Numbered from the stretch's first letter, positions 10,901-26,570 are shown. The stretch is 64,000 nucleotides of DNA from Glomus cerebriforme (GCA_003550305.1 QKYT01000126.1:167876-231875), one strand, 5' to 3'. A program made the numbers and translations. The notes: generated by a model not told the origin, from the letters alone.

Positions 10901-12557
10901 AAGATCTAAAAAATTTCACTATTTTTATTTAAGTTTGTACTTTTGGTTGAATATTTAAAAAACAAATAGCAGAAAAAATTAATAATGAAGTTTATAAAAC
11001 CCTTCAGGTAAGAATTAAAAAAATGCTTAAACAAATTTAAAAAAAAACATATTTTATGCAGAAAAGACTAAATAATTACTTCTTTTGATCATATGAAAAG
11101 AAAGTATCTTAATTATTATGATTTGAGACATCCTGAGTCTTAAACTTCTTTCAGAAAAGATAATATTGAAAGAACAAATCAAATATCTTATGAATGCCTG
11201 AAACTTTTAGCCAAATTTCTAATGAGAATACAACTAAATTCAAATTTGCATCCTTTAATAGTGAATATTACATTCTTTGGAACAAGTAGTACAATGTGTA
11301 TTCAACACATGCCTAGTGCTAGTGAACAAACAGTTAGTAATATCAAGGATACAGAATATGAAGACGTTACAGTTAGTAATGGATGCAGAAGTTGTACTAA
11401 CAGAGGATCAATTGGATCATTGCAATCATGCTTTGGGAAATTGTGTAGAATCAGTTTTCTGGGAAGTGATGTATAAAGAACTGAAATCCCATCAGAAGAA
11501 TGTTATTTCATATACGCGCATTCTTATTCTACCCAAGAAATATCAACTATTAATGAGAAGGAACCAATTAGCAACAATATATCTTCTTTAATTAATACAT
11601 TTGAAATAAATCTGATCGATTGGTTATAAGATTCTATTATGAGAATTTGGTTTCAACCACATAAGGGATATTGACTTTGAAATAATTTTTTTAGATTGTT
11701 ATGAACCCGTTTTTCTAGTCTAATATTGTGGCCACTTGGGAATCTTAAAGAATTGTCAAAATACTTAAAAAAAGGAAAGATCGGTTGGGATTGTTCATAG
11801 AGAATGGAATTGTATATAAACATGCCGTATTGAAAAATTTCTTTGTACTCGGTTTCCAGATATATATGTTGGAAAAAACTAGAATCCAAGTAGTAGGGAG
11901 TTAAGGGGTTTAGATGAATTCTTCTCTATCTGAGAGGTGTGTGCTTTTATAGGATCTTCAACTAATATAGTATGTTCTTTGGAGACGGGTATACGTAATT
12001 GTTATTTTGAAACATGCATCCAAGAAAGTAGGGTGACATATTTTGCCATGTGAATTACGTAATAAACACCTTACGAAATAATGATGTAAAACGTCTGTCA
12101 TTAAGATATCATAAAATATTTTAGAATACTTTAATTTTTTTTTAAATATAACCCTAGATTTTTCAATTTTTTTTTTCACCTGAAGAAAAAAGCGATCGAT
12201 TAAATATTTATGATTAACATTGCATAAATTTTCTGTAAGATTCATTAATAACTAGTTCTTTTACTCCCACCACAAATAAATAATCATCTACCGCAGCATC
12301 TGTACCGTCAAATTAATTAAATTCTATTCGTTATTGACTTGTGGGATGATGAAAGAATCAATCAAAGAATTGATTAAGGATGCACATCACGCATGTAAGA
12401 ACCACTTCAAAAAACAAACAAGGTAAACAGTTTGTGTAATGGAATATATATATGCGGTGATGATTATTCTTTTTCACAGTTTTTTTCTCAAATAATAAAT
12501 CGTCTTATATTTTCTATATTCCTTTTTTTTTTTTTTTTTAATACAATTAGAATTGTC
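10901..12557. other. Intergenic with weak coding remnants
   Basis: Overlapping plus-strand open frames at 11222-11591 (one with LVMDAEVVLTEDQLDHCNHA) and minus-strand frames at 11653-11889 and 11958-12245 look more protein-like than random AT-rich DNA, but none has a motif I recognise. They may be decayed gene fragments. The last part (12500-12550) is a poly-T tract ending AATTAG, a good 3' splice site, so the kinase gene probably has a 5' UTR intron. Confidence 0.4.
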
Positions 12558-13904
<1,347 letters not shown>

Positions 13905-14197
13905 AAAGCGAGAGGGTAAATAGCGGAAATTTAATCTATTGTTATATAATTTTTCGTTTTATTATTTATCTCCTTAATATTTTGTATTTTTAATTAATTA
14001 TATTGTCTAATTTAAATTTTTTATAATAAACAAATATTAAATAAAATTATAATGACAAGAATGATAGTAGGTTGTTCAAATAAAAAAGGCCAAAGTCTAT
14101 GATGAAGATAATTAATATGTACAGTATTAGAAAAAAAAATAATGATGATTGATTAATAAAAACTAGGAGTGTGATAAAAAAGAAATTAAAGTTTTGT

Positions 14198-15848
14198 TTA
14201 ATAATTTGTTGATGAAGCAGCATTTAATGCTTGAGTATCCGGAATGTTATATGGTTCGTAACTTCGTCCATTAGTAGTTGTATTTGTTGTAGCAGTTGTT
14301 GGTACTGTCGTTGTAATCGTTATAAATAATGTGATTTAAAAAAAAATTCCAATGATTTAACTTATTTCTTACCATTATCAAGTCCCGGTCCATTTGGTAC
14401 AACACCTAAAAATTAAAGTATAAATTACATATATATCATCAATAATACGCGTAATTCCGTACTGAAAAAAAACTGTCATATAAGATTAATTTCCCCTTCA
14501 AAAATTATAGTTTGGATTTAAAAGCACGGGTTAAGAACATTAAATCGACATATTTCAAGCGACTATATTTAACTATGCCACCTAAATATTTTTCTTATGT
14601 TTCCATGCAAATATTTGATTTATTTTGTATAAACTTTAAATTTAACAAACGTATTTCCATTTCTTCCTTGATTTTATGAAAGATTTCTACTTAAAAAAAA
14701 AATTGCTTATATATTACATATTTTGTACCTCAAATAATTTCTTTACATTTTTTGTACCCCAATATTAGAAGTTGCGGTAGGAATATTTACTTCATTTGCA
14801 AAATATTTTTCCATGGAACTCATTAGCCAACTATTAGATTGAATACCTGATTTTTTTTGACATTATCTATTAATTAATTATATTCCATGGAAAATTCGAG
14901 GCAACTAAAAATGTTGAGGTACGATATTTAAATATTAAAATTTGAAAAATGCTTACATGGAAAGAAAGTTCCTAATTTGGCTGCTCTATTTATCCAACCT
15001 GAATAAATTTTTAAAACAATCAATTAGAAATTAAACGTGTATGGTACTTTACGAACCTTTTAGAACCTTTTAAATAAAAACTTACTCGGCGCAGGTTTGC
15101 CAACTAGTTGCTCACACAATTCGCTCGAGAAATGATTGCAATTTCTAAAATTTGTAAAATAGTATTAGAATCAAATTCATCGGATTTTTCAATTTCAGAA
15201 TACACACCTTGTTAATAAGTTATAACTGTTTCCACGCCATGCACGCGATAATTCATCAATAACATTTTTTATTTCTTCCTTATCCATTGTCGTATATCCC
15301 ATTGTAATGGATTCCCTAAAAAAGAAAATTTTTAAGCGATTTACTAAAGAATTTCGCCGAAAAAAAAAAGGGGGTTGAGACTTACTTGAAGGTTACGTTT
15401 GGTGGACCTTGTTTAGGTCTTGTGACAAAAACTCCAGTATAATCAGAATCATGACCTCCAAAATTGTATTCTTTAAAATGAAATTCAATTAATTCCTAAT
15501 TCGATTAAAAAAAAACGTTAGCTATTGAATTACCTCTTCCTAGAATTTCTACACTAGAATGAAATATTCCAACACCCAATCTATAACAAATATCCGTAAT
15601 TCTTCCCCTTGGTAACTAAAAAAAGATATTGCAAATTAGTAAAAATTTTTATATTTGACGAATTTAAACATTAACTCACCATATCATATACATTTAAATA
15701 TACCTATATTACGAAAAAAGTAAAAGTTAGAAAATAACTCGATGTATAAAAGGTAACGCAGTAAATAAAATACCGTAATGTATTGTTCTTTGCATAATGG
15801 AATTTCACTAGGATCTACTGTAGAACTATTTGTTATTTGAGAACTCAT
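14198..15848 (-). CDS. DeSI-2/PPPDE-type deconjugating thiol protease
   Basis: Nine minus-strand exons assemble to about 204 residues; no single exon exceeds 40 codons. The spliced protein has VYLNVYDM, LGVGIFHSSVEILGREYNFGGH, the middle DELSRAWRGNSYNLLTRNCNHF and then ELCEQLVGKPAPSWINRAA, which follows the PPPDE domain of desumoylating isopeptidase 2 from end to end. The catalytic pair is present: His52 in GIFHS and Cys127 in RNCNHFS. The Ser/Asn-rich N-terminal 25 residues and the Thr/Asn-rich tail (TTATTNTTTNGRSYEPYN) lie outside the domain. Start ATG is at 15846-15848, stop TAA at 14198-14200. The exon 4 donor is AA|GTAAGT, which keeps the frame into GAATCCATTACAATG. The substrate (SUMO or ubiquitin conjugates) is inferred from the family. 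It is convergent with the kinase and head-to-head with the hydratase gene. Confidence 0.88.
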
Positions 15849-16506
15849 TTTAATAAAAAATCTTGTTTTAAAAAATAGGGATTAAGGAAGAGGAGGGAGA
15901 AAGTTATAAATTCACTTAGATATGGTTTACCATTTATATGATAACCTTATCGGTTATTAGTTAAAATCTTATTTAGGAATAGATCGTAGTAAAATGCACA
16001 TAATAATGATTGCCCAACTTGTAGTGGTGAACTCGCGCGCAGCAATGTAAAAGCAAAAGCAATTAAAAAACTTTTGTGATCGATTTGGAAATCACGAACA
16101 TTATTAAACGTGGTCGAAGAATAATATGATGTCAATGCGATTGGTTCTCTGTTGGAATACTGTTCAAGCATGCCGATCGTTCATTTATTCTATTCTTCGG
16201 GTTAGCTTCATTAATTAAAGAATGTTTGTAGAACCAATCAACCATATGGTTTTCACAAAATCTTCTTATGTAATACAATATAATGCGGCAGTTCAAGATA
16301 GTTATGCTTGGAGAATCAAAGGAGGTAAGTTTCAGCTTGTTTTTTACTTTTAATTATACCCAAAAAAAAGCAAGCAAAAAACTATAAGTAACCTAAAATC
16401 TAGGTTTAACCATTACACTACATTCTACAGATCAGATATTTTACTTAGAATTTCGTGTAACAAGTACATCAATTCTATTGACAGTACATCGTTTCTTTCG
16501 AATAAA

Positions 16507-18268
<1,762 letters not shown>

Positions 18269-21200
18269 CATAAATTAGTATGATACGCAAAGATTTAATG
18301 AGATATTTTCTCTTTTTGGTCTATTTTCTTTCTTGATCAATTAAGTATTTATTAAAACTTTTAAAAAACTCAAGAAAATTATGATTGTTATATGACGGAT
18401 CACAGAGAGAATAAATTTGTTAGTCAACCTTTATATATGAAAAATGAAAATGAATTTATTAGTCAGGCTAAGCATAGTTTCCTCTATAACTGTTGGATCT
18501 TCTATTTTATTGATAAGCATGTCATACATCCAAGTTACAACCGGGCTGCAGATAGTGAAATTGTAAATATTACAACCAATTCCAATGATTAACCGGATGG
18601 TACAACCAATTTATCATTAAGTTGGCAAAAGCGGTTAGTAAAATTTAACCGGTTCCGACTTCCTGCTTCTTAACACAATGCATATTCCAAATTTCATTAA
18701 GAAGTGGCTGAATAACGTTATTAACTTTGGTTACACTTTCAAACAAATAAATTGCACGTTTTTTTCAAGATCTACATTTCATCGTCATGTGCAGCCATTT
18801 ATACAAAGAAAATTCTTCAACAAAGAGAAAACGAATTTACGAATATTTTTATAATAAAATATACAGGAATATAACAGGTCTACTTATGTTTATTTATTTA
18901 AATTTCTTATATATATCACCGTGATGGTTTAATCAAATAATAGCAAAAATGGACAAATTTAAAAATAACTTAAACCAGGATATGTTTTATATTCATCGAA
19001 CGCAGAAAAATCATTAAAAGAAAACAAAGAGACGCGATAGTAGATTTCATTGAAAAAAAACGGAAAGTATACATATACTATATGGCTCTTGAATTATTGT
19101 CATCAAAAATGGCATAATAATTTTGAGATGTGATTAAGTATTTATATCACATCATCTTTAGGAAAAAAAACCAAACATGGGATGGTGTGATAGGTAATAA
19201 TAATTGACCTTTTTTTATGAACCCCGTTATATTATTAGCAGCAGGGGGGGACAGCAGACCCTTCTTGGAGAGTGATATTGAGTCTCCAAGAGCTCAGCAA
19301 CCATGTTGCAATTATAGTTAAGTTCATATTTGTACAAAACAGTTGTTGATTATCAGTTAAAGTGTTGTCCAAAGACCCAAAATATTGTCGTATTAGTCGA
19401 ACATTTTGCCAAATAAGTAAAATTTCTCAATTTTAACAAGTTTAAAATCGCGTGAATTTAATATTCTCTTTATTTAAAAAAAATTTGGATTGACCCAAAG
19501 GTCAAATCACATTAATAAAGTTAAGCCGTTATGAAAGTCTAACTGCGCCACATGCAGACTCCTAGAGCTTTCGGTCTTTTATTGTGACTAAAAAAAATCA
19601 AATCATATGGAATATATGGAATATAAAATCAAAGGACCATTCTTCTCATTCTCATCAACTATATTGCTTTGGACGATTGAAATCTGAGAGCCTGATATAG
19701 AGCCGTATGGGTAACAGGAGTTTAATAGAATTGGTTTTTTGCGAATATTTCGGAATCACAAATATAAAAATGTAAATTGCACGTGATCCGTGAAACATCG
19801 CATCTTTGTTAATATAATTCTTTATCAAACCTTTAAATCTGCGAAAAATTAAATACATTTAAATATCGTCTCGTTCTAATAATCCATTTATGATTTTCAT
19901 ACCTCTTGGGCAAGCCTGCAGAATTCTTCAAGGCGTGCTGGAATATCAAACAATGGAAATATTCCTTTCAAGATACAAACCAGATTTTCCTTTAGATAGG
20001 TATCAAGGCATCAATTTTCATCAATTCAATAAATATGTCCTGGATTCTGCAAGATATATTCAAAGATTTCCTCTAAATCCTTACAATCTTCTGCATCTAA
20101 ATTTGTTACAAGACTCCAGTACTTTCTATATAAGTTGGAATGAATCTATGTATCTCTGGTGACCATCCAGTTTTAAAAGTACGGTACTTTCCATATTATT
20201 TAGAGTTGCATTAATATTTTCTTGACTCATTCAACCCATAACTTTGGCAATAAAATATCCATTATAATTTTTTCATGTTATAGAAATATATATTTAATTT
20301 CCTTTCAGGTTTGATTCGAAATTGTAAATTACATATACTATGTAATATGATCACGATCATGAACCTTTTTTATCTTCTCCAAAGGGCTTTTGCATTCTGT
20401 TGCTGAATTATGTGAGGAGATTTCCTTTCCAAGCAGTGTTTCCTTATGGGTTTCATAAATTTCTAGTAATATGCTTTGGCTTATCAAATTCTTCTCTGAT
20501 CCATACTTTCCATCTTTGATTAAAAATATCCGAGATTTCCATTTGCTTTAAAATCCTGTATTTAACGTGCCTCCAGCAAGATAATCTGAAACCTCCTTTC
20601 CTATAGCTTTAATGTACATACATGCTGGATCATCATTTCTGATCTGTACTGGCTTTCGAAACATACCATTACTTATCATTGATTTCATCCTATTTTTATC
20701 ATTTAAAAATTTTAATTATGTTAAAAATGAAAAAAAAAAACTCCAATTAAAATTTCAATATTGATCACTTTTTTAATTAAAAAGGATCACCCGAATCTAA
20801 TAAAACAATTATTAAAAAAGAAAATTAACGAAAGTAAAGCCTGACTTCAATCTATTCTTCTGATTTTATCAACTTTTAGAAGAACCGTAGAAACAAAAGA
20901 TAAAAGAAAATATTGTTAATATGAAAATAATGTAAAGAAATTCTTAAATGCCAAAATCCCAACTTACTATTCCATTTCAAATCTATAATTTTATGATTTA
21001 TTAGAACCGTTCTATACATACATTAAAAAAGAGAGAGAAACAGAGAAAAAAACTCCTTCCAAAAAACAAGCACGAAGTTTACCTGTAGCCTCCAAAATCA
21101 TCCAGAATTCAAAATAAAATCATCGTCCTATTAAATAGAACAGTTTCTATATACATGAAAAAAGAAAAGATTGAAAAAATAAAATTAAAGAAACTTACTT

Positions 21201-21442
21201 AAAATCATTCTTAATTTAATGAAAGCACTTACCCATGTCCCATGTCTCAACTTGAATTTAAAACCATTCCTAAAACTATTCACACATTTTTTTTCATATA
21301 AAACTTCACAGATAAAGCCTAAAAGAGAAAAATACCAAGTGATAGACATGCACAATGTCGATCATTATTTGAACTACATATATCTACATTGAACTTTGAC
21401 TGCTTCATTCAATTATCATAATTGTCGAGTTTCCTAAATATA
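18269..21442. other. Intergenic 3.2 kb with decayed coding fragments
   Basis: No intact gene is seen. Short minus-strand fragments look like old coding sequence: about 20545-20695 (ATG to stop, 45 codons, with FRKPVQIRNDDPACMYIKAI), 20340-20540 (MEISDIFNQRWKVWIREEFD, then a second frame) and about 19890-20160 opposite the plus-strand open frame there (pieces such as DLEEIFEYILQNPGHIY). I recognise no family. Plus-strand open frames at 18392-18592 and 19890-20162 are treated as chance. Confidence 0.45.
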
Positions 21443-23689
21443 ATGGGTGTACCAGGCTTCTTTAAATGGTTATCTTTACGTTATCCTCATATTATAGAAA
21501 CAGTCAAAAAAACACCTCGAAGTAAAACAGACTTCTTATATTTAGATATCAATGCTTTATTTCATGTTGCAATCCGTAAAAAAGCCACCTCTAAAAAACA
21601 TCAGACTCCACGTCGAGTATTAGCAAAAGTATTTAATGAAATGGACACTGCATTCAACATTTGTGAACCACAAATACTTGTATATATAGCTATGGATGGT
21701 GTTGCTCCTAGAGCAAAAATGAACGAACAAAGATCAAGAAGATATTTGGTTCAGGACAATCATATATCAGATCAAGTACCTTCTGATTCAAACAATGTTT
21801 CATCAAGTGAATCTTCAGACGATAATTCAAAAAATGGGAAAGGCTCAGGATTTTTTGTTCCAGTTGATTCTGTTTCTATATCAGCAGGAACATCTTTTAT
21901 GCAGTCAGCAAATGAGGCCATTAAATATTACATTTATCAGCGTTTAAATGGCAAAAAATATAGAAATCTTCAAATAATATTCAATGATTCGAATGTAGCA
22001 GGCGAAGGGGAACACAAGATATTTCAATTTTTAAATGCACAACGTAAACAACCAGGCTATAAACGAAAATTTCGGCATACAGTTTGCGGAGGAGATGCCG
22101 ATTTTATCATGTATGCTTTGCTAACACATGAACCTAACCTGCGTATTTTACGACCAGGAACCAACGGCAAAGATGTTGTACTTAATATAAATAAACTTCG
22201 TAAACATATTGTGCATGATATGGTAGTACCTCAATTAACTGCAGAGATTGACGAGGAAAATATAATTGAAGATTTTGTATGTATTGTAAACTTACTTGGT
22301 AACGATTTTTTACCAAGAATAACTTATTTACGTGAAACGCGAGTAGATCTCTTATTTCAAGCATACCAAAATTATTTCAATGAATCTCGCACTTATATCA
22401 TCAGAAAAGGAGGTTTTATCAACATAGAACGATTTCTCAGGTTTATTAAGTTTTTAGGAGAAGGAATGTATATGTCAAATTTAAGCTTTGCTTCGGTAGG
22501 AAACATAAATAGCGAAGTTGCAATAAGGGCTAATGATTATGTAAAGACAATTTGTTGGACTTTACAATATTATTCTGGTGATTGTCCAAGTTGGAAATTC
22601 TATTATTCTCATCATAAATCGCCATCTATTCAAGATATATTAAATTATGTGCATGCAGAAGATTTTGATCAAACATTTAAAGAGGATACTCCGATGCGTC
22701 CGTTCGAACAATTAATGTGTATTATCCCTCCAGTATGCAATTACCTTTTACCCGAACCTTTCCGTGGATTACTCACGGACCCAGAGTCACCAATAATAGA
22801 GTATTATCCAAAGAATTTTAACTGCTCGAATTCTAAAGCTATCTTGCCATTTGTCGATGAGAAGGTTTTATCACAAGCAATGGCACCACAATATTCTTTA
22901 TTAAACTCGGAAGATGCATGTAGAGATCGTGCTAATGGAGTTGTACAAATTTTTGCAGGACGAGAATCGCCTACCTATGCAACAATTTATTCTCTTTGTA
23001 TGGCAAAAGACGGAAAATTTGTTTTTCCTGCAAAATCGGATTTCTTTGGACAATTATTTCATGATGGACAAATGCGGATTTCAGTTGATTCACCGATTAA
23101 CGAATGGAACAAAATTTATCCTAATTCAGTAGTTAATGCCAAATATAAGTTACCAAATGTTCCTAAAAATTCATCGTTCAAGGATAAGAAATCTTTACTT
23201 CTTACTAATATTACACATGCAACGCAATCTTCAACCAATAAATATGAAGAGCTTCTCAATTACCAATCGTCATCTTCATTGTGTTCCAATAAGAATGAGC
23301 TAAAATCTAAAATTATTTCATCAATCCCAGAAGAACAATCAAATGCAAGGTTTTTGACAACCCAATTTAAGGTAGCAAATACTGAAGCTCAATTACAGCC
23401 GAGATCTACTTCTGTCTATTTAATACCTCAACATCGCAACTATGGAACTGTTCCAAATTCTATAACTAATACTTCAAGACCACAAACACTTGTGGATCTT
23501 TTAGGCCTTTCAGAAAGTCATAGAGGAAACGTGATACCTCAAGCAAAAGGTCAAAATAGGATGCTCCCGACAGAATTTGTTGCAGACGGAAGATATGTCG
23601 CTAATCGAGACCAAACAAATGAGAGATCAAATAATCAAGGAGGACAATTTAATTATTTCAATAATGCAAATTATTACCGAAAATATTGA
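21443..23689 (+). CDS. XRN-type 5'-3' exoribonuclease, short intronless form
   Basis: A single 748-residue frame starts at the ATG of MGVPGFFKWLSLRYP; that N-terminus is fixed in the XRN family and rules out the upstream TTG at 21422. All seven metal-binding acidic residues are visible: Asp35 (LYLDINALFH), Asp85 (IAMDGVAPRAKMN), Glu188 and Glu190 (GEGEHK), Asp218 and Asp220 (GGDADFIMY) and Asp288 (LLGNDFLPR). Residues 1-250 form the N-terminal nuclease domain and about 270-560 the helical middle domain (MRPFEQLMCIIPPVCNYLLP, SPIIEYYPKNF, HDGQMRISVDSP). From about 570 the sequence is Ser/Asn/Gln-rich and disordered. Xrn1 is roughly 1500 and Rat1 roughly 1000 residues, so this lacks the Xrn1 C-terminal domains. 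Cytoplasmic or nuclear location cannot be decided. Absence of introns, unlike its neighbours, may mean a retrocopy. Confidence 0.93.
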   Translation: MGVPGFFKWLSLRYPHIIETVKKTPRSKTDFLYLDINALFHVAIRKKATSKKHQTPRRVLAKVFNEMDTAFNICEPQILVYIAMDGVAPRAKMNEQRSRRYLVQDNHISDQVPSDSNNVSSSESSDDNSKNGKGSGFFVPVDSVSISAGTSFMQSANEAIKYYIYQRLNGKKYRNLQIIFNDSNVAGEGEHKIFQFLNAQRKQPGYKRKFRHTVCGGDADFIMYALLTHEPNLRILRPGTNGKDVVLNINKLRKHIVHDMVVPQLTAEIDEENIIEDFVCIVNLLGNDFLPRITYLRETRVDLLFQAYQNYFNESRTYIIRKGGFINIERFLRFIKFLGEGMYMSNLSFASVGNINSEVAIRANDYVKTICWTLQYYSGDCPSWKFYYSHHKSPSIQDILNYVHAEDFDQTFKEDTPMRPFEQLMCIIPPVCNYLLPEPFRGLLTDPESPIIEYYPKNFNCSNSKAILPFVDEKVLSQAMAPQYSLLNSEDACRDRANGVVQIFAGRESPTYATIYSLCMAKDGKFVFPAKSDFFGQLFHDGQMRISVDSPINEWNKIYPNSVVNAKYKLPNVPKNSSFKDKKSLLLTNITHATQSSTNKYEELLNYQSSSSLCSNKNELKSKIISSIPEEQSNARFLTTQFKVANTEAQLQPRSTSVYLIPQHRNYGTVPNSITNTSRPQTLVDLLGLSESHRGNVIPQAKGQNRMLPTEFVADGRYVANRDQTNERSNNQGGQFNYFNNANYYRKY

Positions 23690-23820
23690 TCGAATGTCAT
23701 TTTTATTTTCATCAAGAACAAATTAATTTTTATGATTTTTTAAGAATTTATACTACATTATATTATATAATTAAATACTAATAATTGTAAAGAATTTTAA
23801 ATCTAAATTCATGTAATGAT

Positions 23821-24114
23821 TTATTTTCTAATACTTTGATTATTTTCATGAATTTTACATTTTTTACTTGTATTAAACCCTTTAAAGATATCATCTCTAA
23901 TTTCTTTTTCCACGGTTTTCCAGGATTTTAAGAATGCTAGATCTTGCCATCCCCATTTTATTAGCATATCTACTTTTTCTTTATCGGTTTCACGATGTAT
24001 CTCAAAAATTTCACGTAGATTGTGATGAACTTTTGGATAAAGATATTTAAAAGGAAATGATGATGATCGGAGATATCGAAGTGCTTGACGATAAAGAGAT
24101 GTTGAAGACATCAT
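23821..24114 (-). CDS. Complex1_LYR-family small mitochondrial protein
   Basis: An intronless 97-residue frame has the LYR tripeptide at residues 7-9 (SLYRQALRYLRSSSF), then a helical, Arg/Lys-rich body with NLREIFEIHRETDKEKVD and MLIKWGWQDLAFLKSW. LYR proteins bind the acyl-carrier protein and serve as assembly factors for Fe-S clusters or respiratory complexes in the mitochondrial matrix. The sequence is not a clear Isd11, LYRM4 or Sdhaf1; which member it is remains open. The tail after about residue 80 is polar and not conserved. It ends 131 bp from the convergent XRN gene and starts 146 bp from the divergent PPIL3-type gene. Confidence 0.75.
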   Translation of the reverse strand: MMSSTSLYRQALRYLRSSSFPFKYLYPKVHHNLREIFEIHRETDKEKVDMLIKWGWQDLAFLKSWKTVEKEIRDDIFKGFNTSKKCKIHENNQSIRK

Positions 24115-24260
24115 GCGTACCGTGCGAAATTGGGTATTAGTTGCTCATATTGTACAAAAATTTGATCAGCAGATTTGATTGGTTGATATATGTAACACAA
24201 TCTATTTTTTTCTGTAAAAGCCGTTTTCAACTTTATCTTTTTTTGTATATAATCGATTCA
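24115..24260. promoter_or_regulatory. Short shared promoter region LYR/PPIL3
   Basis: Only 146 bp separate the two divergent start codons, so the promoters must overlap. The stretch contains GTTGCTCATATTG and a TTGATTGGTTGATA segment with a CCAAT-type core on the minus strand. These are readings by eye only. Confidence 0.4.
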
Positions 24261-25212
24261 ATGGTATTTTGATTTACATTTCAGTTACTTAAGTAAACTA
24301 TTATTAACCACCTTGTTAATTATAATTTAACATGTTTATTAGTCAGTGACACTTCATACAGATCTCGGAGATCTTAAAATTGAAGTATTTTGTGAAGCAG
24401 TACCAAAAACTGCTGAGGTTAGAATAGTGGTTGTTTCTAACAAGAATCTTTTTCATTTTAAATCGGTTAATTTTATTGCATTCCCTATTATGATAGAATT
24501 TTTTAGCATTATGTGCGAGCGGATATTATGACAACAATTTATTTCACAGGTTAGTATTAAGTAAAATGAGAAATTAAACACATTCTTATTGTAATTCACT
24601 AACGAATTATGCGGATGAAATCCAAAATAGAAATATCAAAGGATTTATAGTACAGGTAAAAATAAATTTAAAAATTCAATATATATTAATTATATGATCG
24701 TACTAAACTAATAATCTCAAATAAAGACAGGAGATCCTACAGGAACTGGTAAAGGTGGAACTTCAATTTGGGGAAAGAAATTTGAAGATGAAATCAAATC
24801 TTCATTAAAGGTAAAATATGTTATACTTAACATTTTATTTTTTATCACTTTAATAGCTTATTATTTATTCATATATATTTTAACAGCATAATACACGAGG
24901 TATAGTTTCTATGGCAAATAATGGACCTGATACAAATGCATCACAATTTTTTATAACATATGCTAAATTAGCTAATTTAGATACAAAGTACACAGTATTT
25001 GGAAAGTAGGTATATTTTTGTTAAACATTTGTTTCCTTTCATATGTGACATTCAAAATTATTTATTTCTATCTAAGGGTTATTGATGGATCGGATACAAC
25101 ATTAGATGCCATTGAGAAAGTACCTGTTGATGAGAAATATAGGCCTATTCAAGATATTAGAATTAAATCTGTTACAATTCATGCAAATCCTCTTGCTGAA
25201 AAAGATTATTAA
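24261..25212 (+). CDS. PPIL3: PPIL3-type cyclophilin
   Basis: Seven exons (24261-24263, 24343-24417, 24497-24549, 24631-24655, 24727-24810, 24887-25005, 25077-25212) join to a 164-residue, single-domain cyclophilin that follows PPIL3 closely: [94 protein letters not shown], then [20 protein letters not shown]3 is a peptidyl-prolyl isomerase found in late spliceosomes. The Arg55 equivalent of CypA is present (Arg44 in FHRN), as are Gln100 and Phe102; the His126 position is Tyr115. As in RPS14, the first exon is the ATG alone with a GTATTT donor. Exon 4 is only 25 bp. All junctions keep the frame. Confidence 0.95.
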
Positions 25213-26570
25213 TAACAATCACTAGCTAATTCAATTTTCGAATTTATAATTAATGGATAATATAGAAGAAAATAAATACGTAAAATCAATATTTAGTAAT
25301 ATTGAATAAGTTAAAATGTAAAATTATGCATCCTTTAAAATTATAAATAATACATTTAAAGTATGTATTTAAACTATTAGTTTACAATTTATTTATCATC
25401 ATAAACTTTCAAAAATTACAATTTATGGAAATATAATATTACTAAATAGTACAAAAAAGAAATAATTCTTTTTTTTTTTTATCAAAATTATAAATTATTA
25501 AATGCTAAAAATCAAAATATAAGTATTACAGTTAGACCTTTACATTATATACTAATATTTGCTTATAACAAATTTTTTCATTTCATAATTAATAAAAAAA
25601 TCTCAATATATTCAATGTATTAATTTTTTTTTATAATATTTCATAATATAATGCATATTAATACAATTTCTCTTAATAATATATATGAAAATCTAATTAT
25701 ATACTAATATTTTAGGTTATACTAATATAATTCAGGTTAGTATTATAAAATTAGTAATAAGATTTTATTTAAATATCATGTGGTTAAAATTAAATTTTTG
25801 GTCTGCATTATAATTTACTAATAATTATTATATATTAGTTATTAATTAAGTATCTGATTAATGTCCAATTAATTCAGAAATTAATTAATTTTTGCCAAAA
25901 TCTGATACCAATCAGATATCTAATTGGTAATTGATTTGTAACTAATTCAATAAAATAATTGATAATGAATTGGCAACCTATTTTATAACAATTAATACCA
26001 AATTAATATCTGATTTATAATCTATTATTATTAGCCAATTAATAATCTATCGATGACTGATTAATACCTATTTTTTTTTATAATGGTTGATCAACTTAGC
26101 CAACTGATGCATAATTAATTACTGATTTACCAATATCAATAGCTTAACAAAAATTATTAAATTGAACTTTATGCAATGCAAAAAAAATTTTCAACTTATA
26201 AAACCTGAACAAAACTTCATTCTTAGTTTTTTCAAGATAAAAACTATCAAATAATATGGTTATAAGTATAATTATTAATAAGATTAATCTAAAAAGTCAT
26301 TTAAAATACATAAAAACTTACAAATCCTCTAAGATAAGTTATAAATTATTCAAGTAATATACTTTAAATTTACAAAACTTTGCAAGTTAATAGTTAATTA
26401 CTTGCCAAGCTATATCATAAAAATTATGAAATGTTATTTAATAAAATAAAAACTTTTATTAATCATTTGATTTTTTTTTAATATTTACTGTATATATTTT
26501 ATATTTTCTATATTAATATTTAAATACAAAATATCAAATATTTTGAAAAAGTAATAATTTAATGGATTTT
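25213..26570. other. AT-rich intergenic with degenerate self-similar repeats
   Basis: No coding signal. Around 25850-26130 short phrases based on AATTGGTAATTGATT and CCAATTAAT recur in both orientations, like an old foldback element or decayed satellite, but I cannot set its ends. Confidence 0.45.

Noticed and set aside
12432..12557. N-terminal extension of the kinase from 12432
   Set aside because: It would encode a poly-Phe stretch from a poly-T tract that ends in a good AG acceptor, so it is more likely an intron or leader.
15947..16171. 74-residue minus-strand ORF between DeSI and the hydratase
   Set aside because: No motif, no start context and no splicing partner; it lies in a divergent promoter region.
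21422..21442. Upstream TTG start adding seven residues to the XRN protein
   Set aside because: The family N-terminus MGVPGFFKWL begins at the ATG at 21443.
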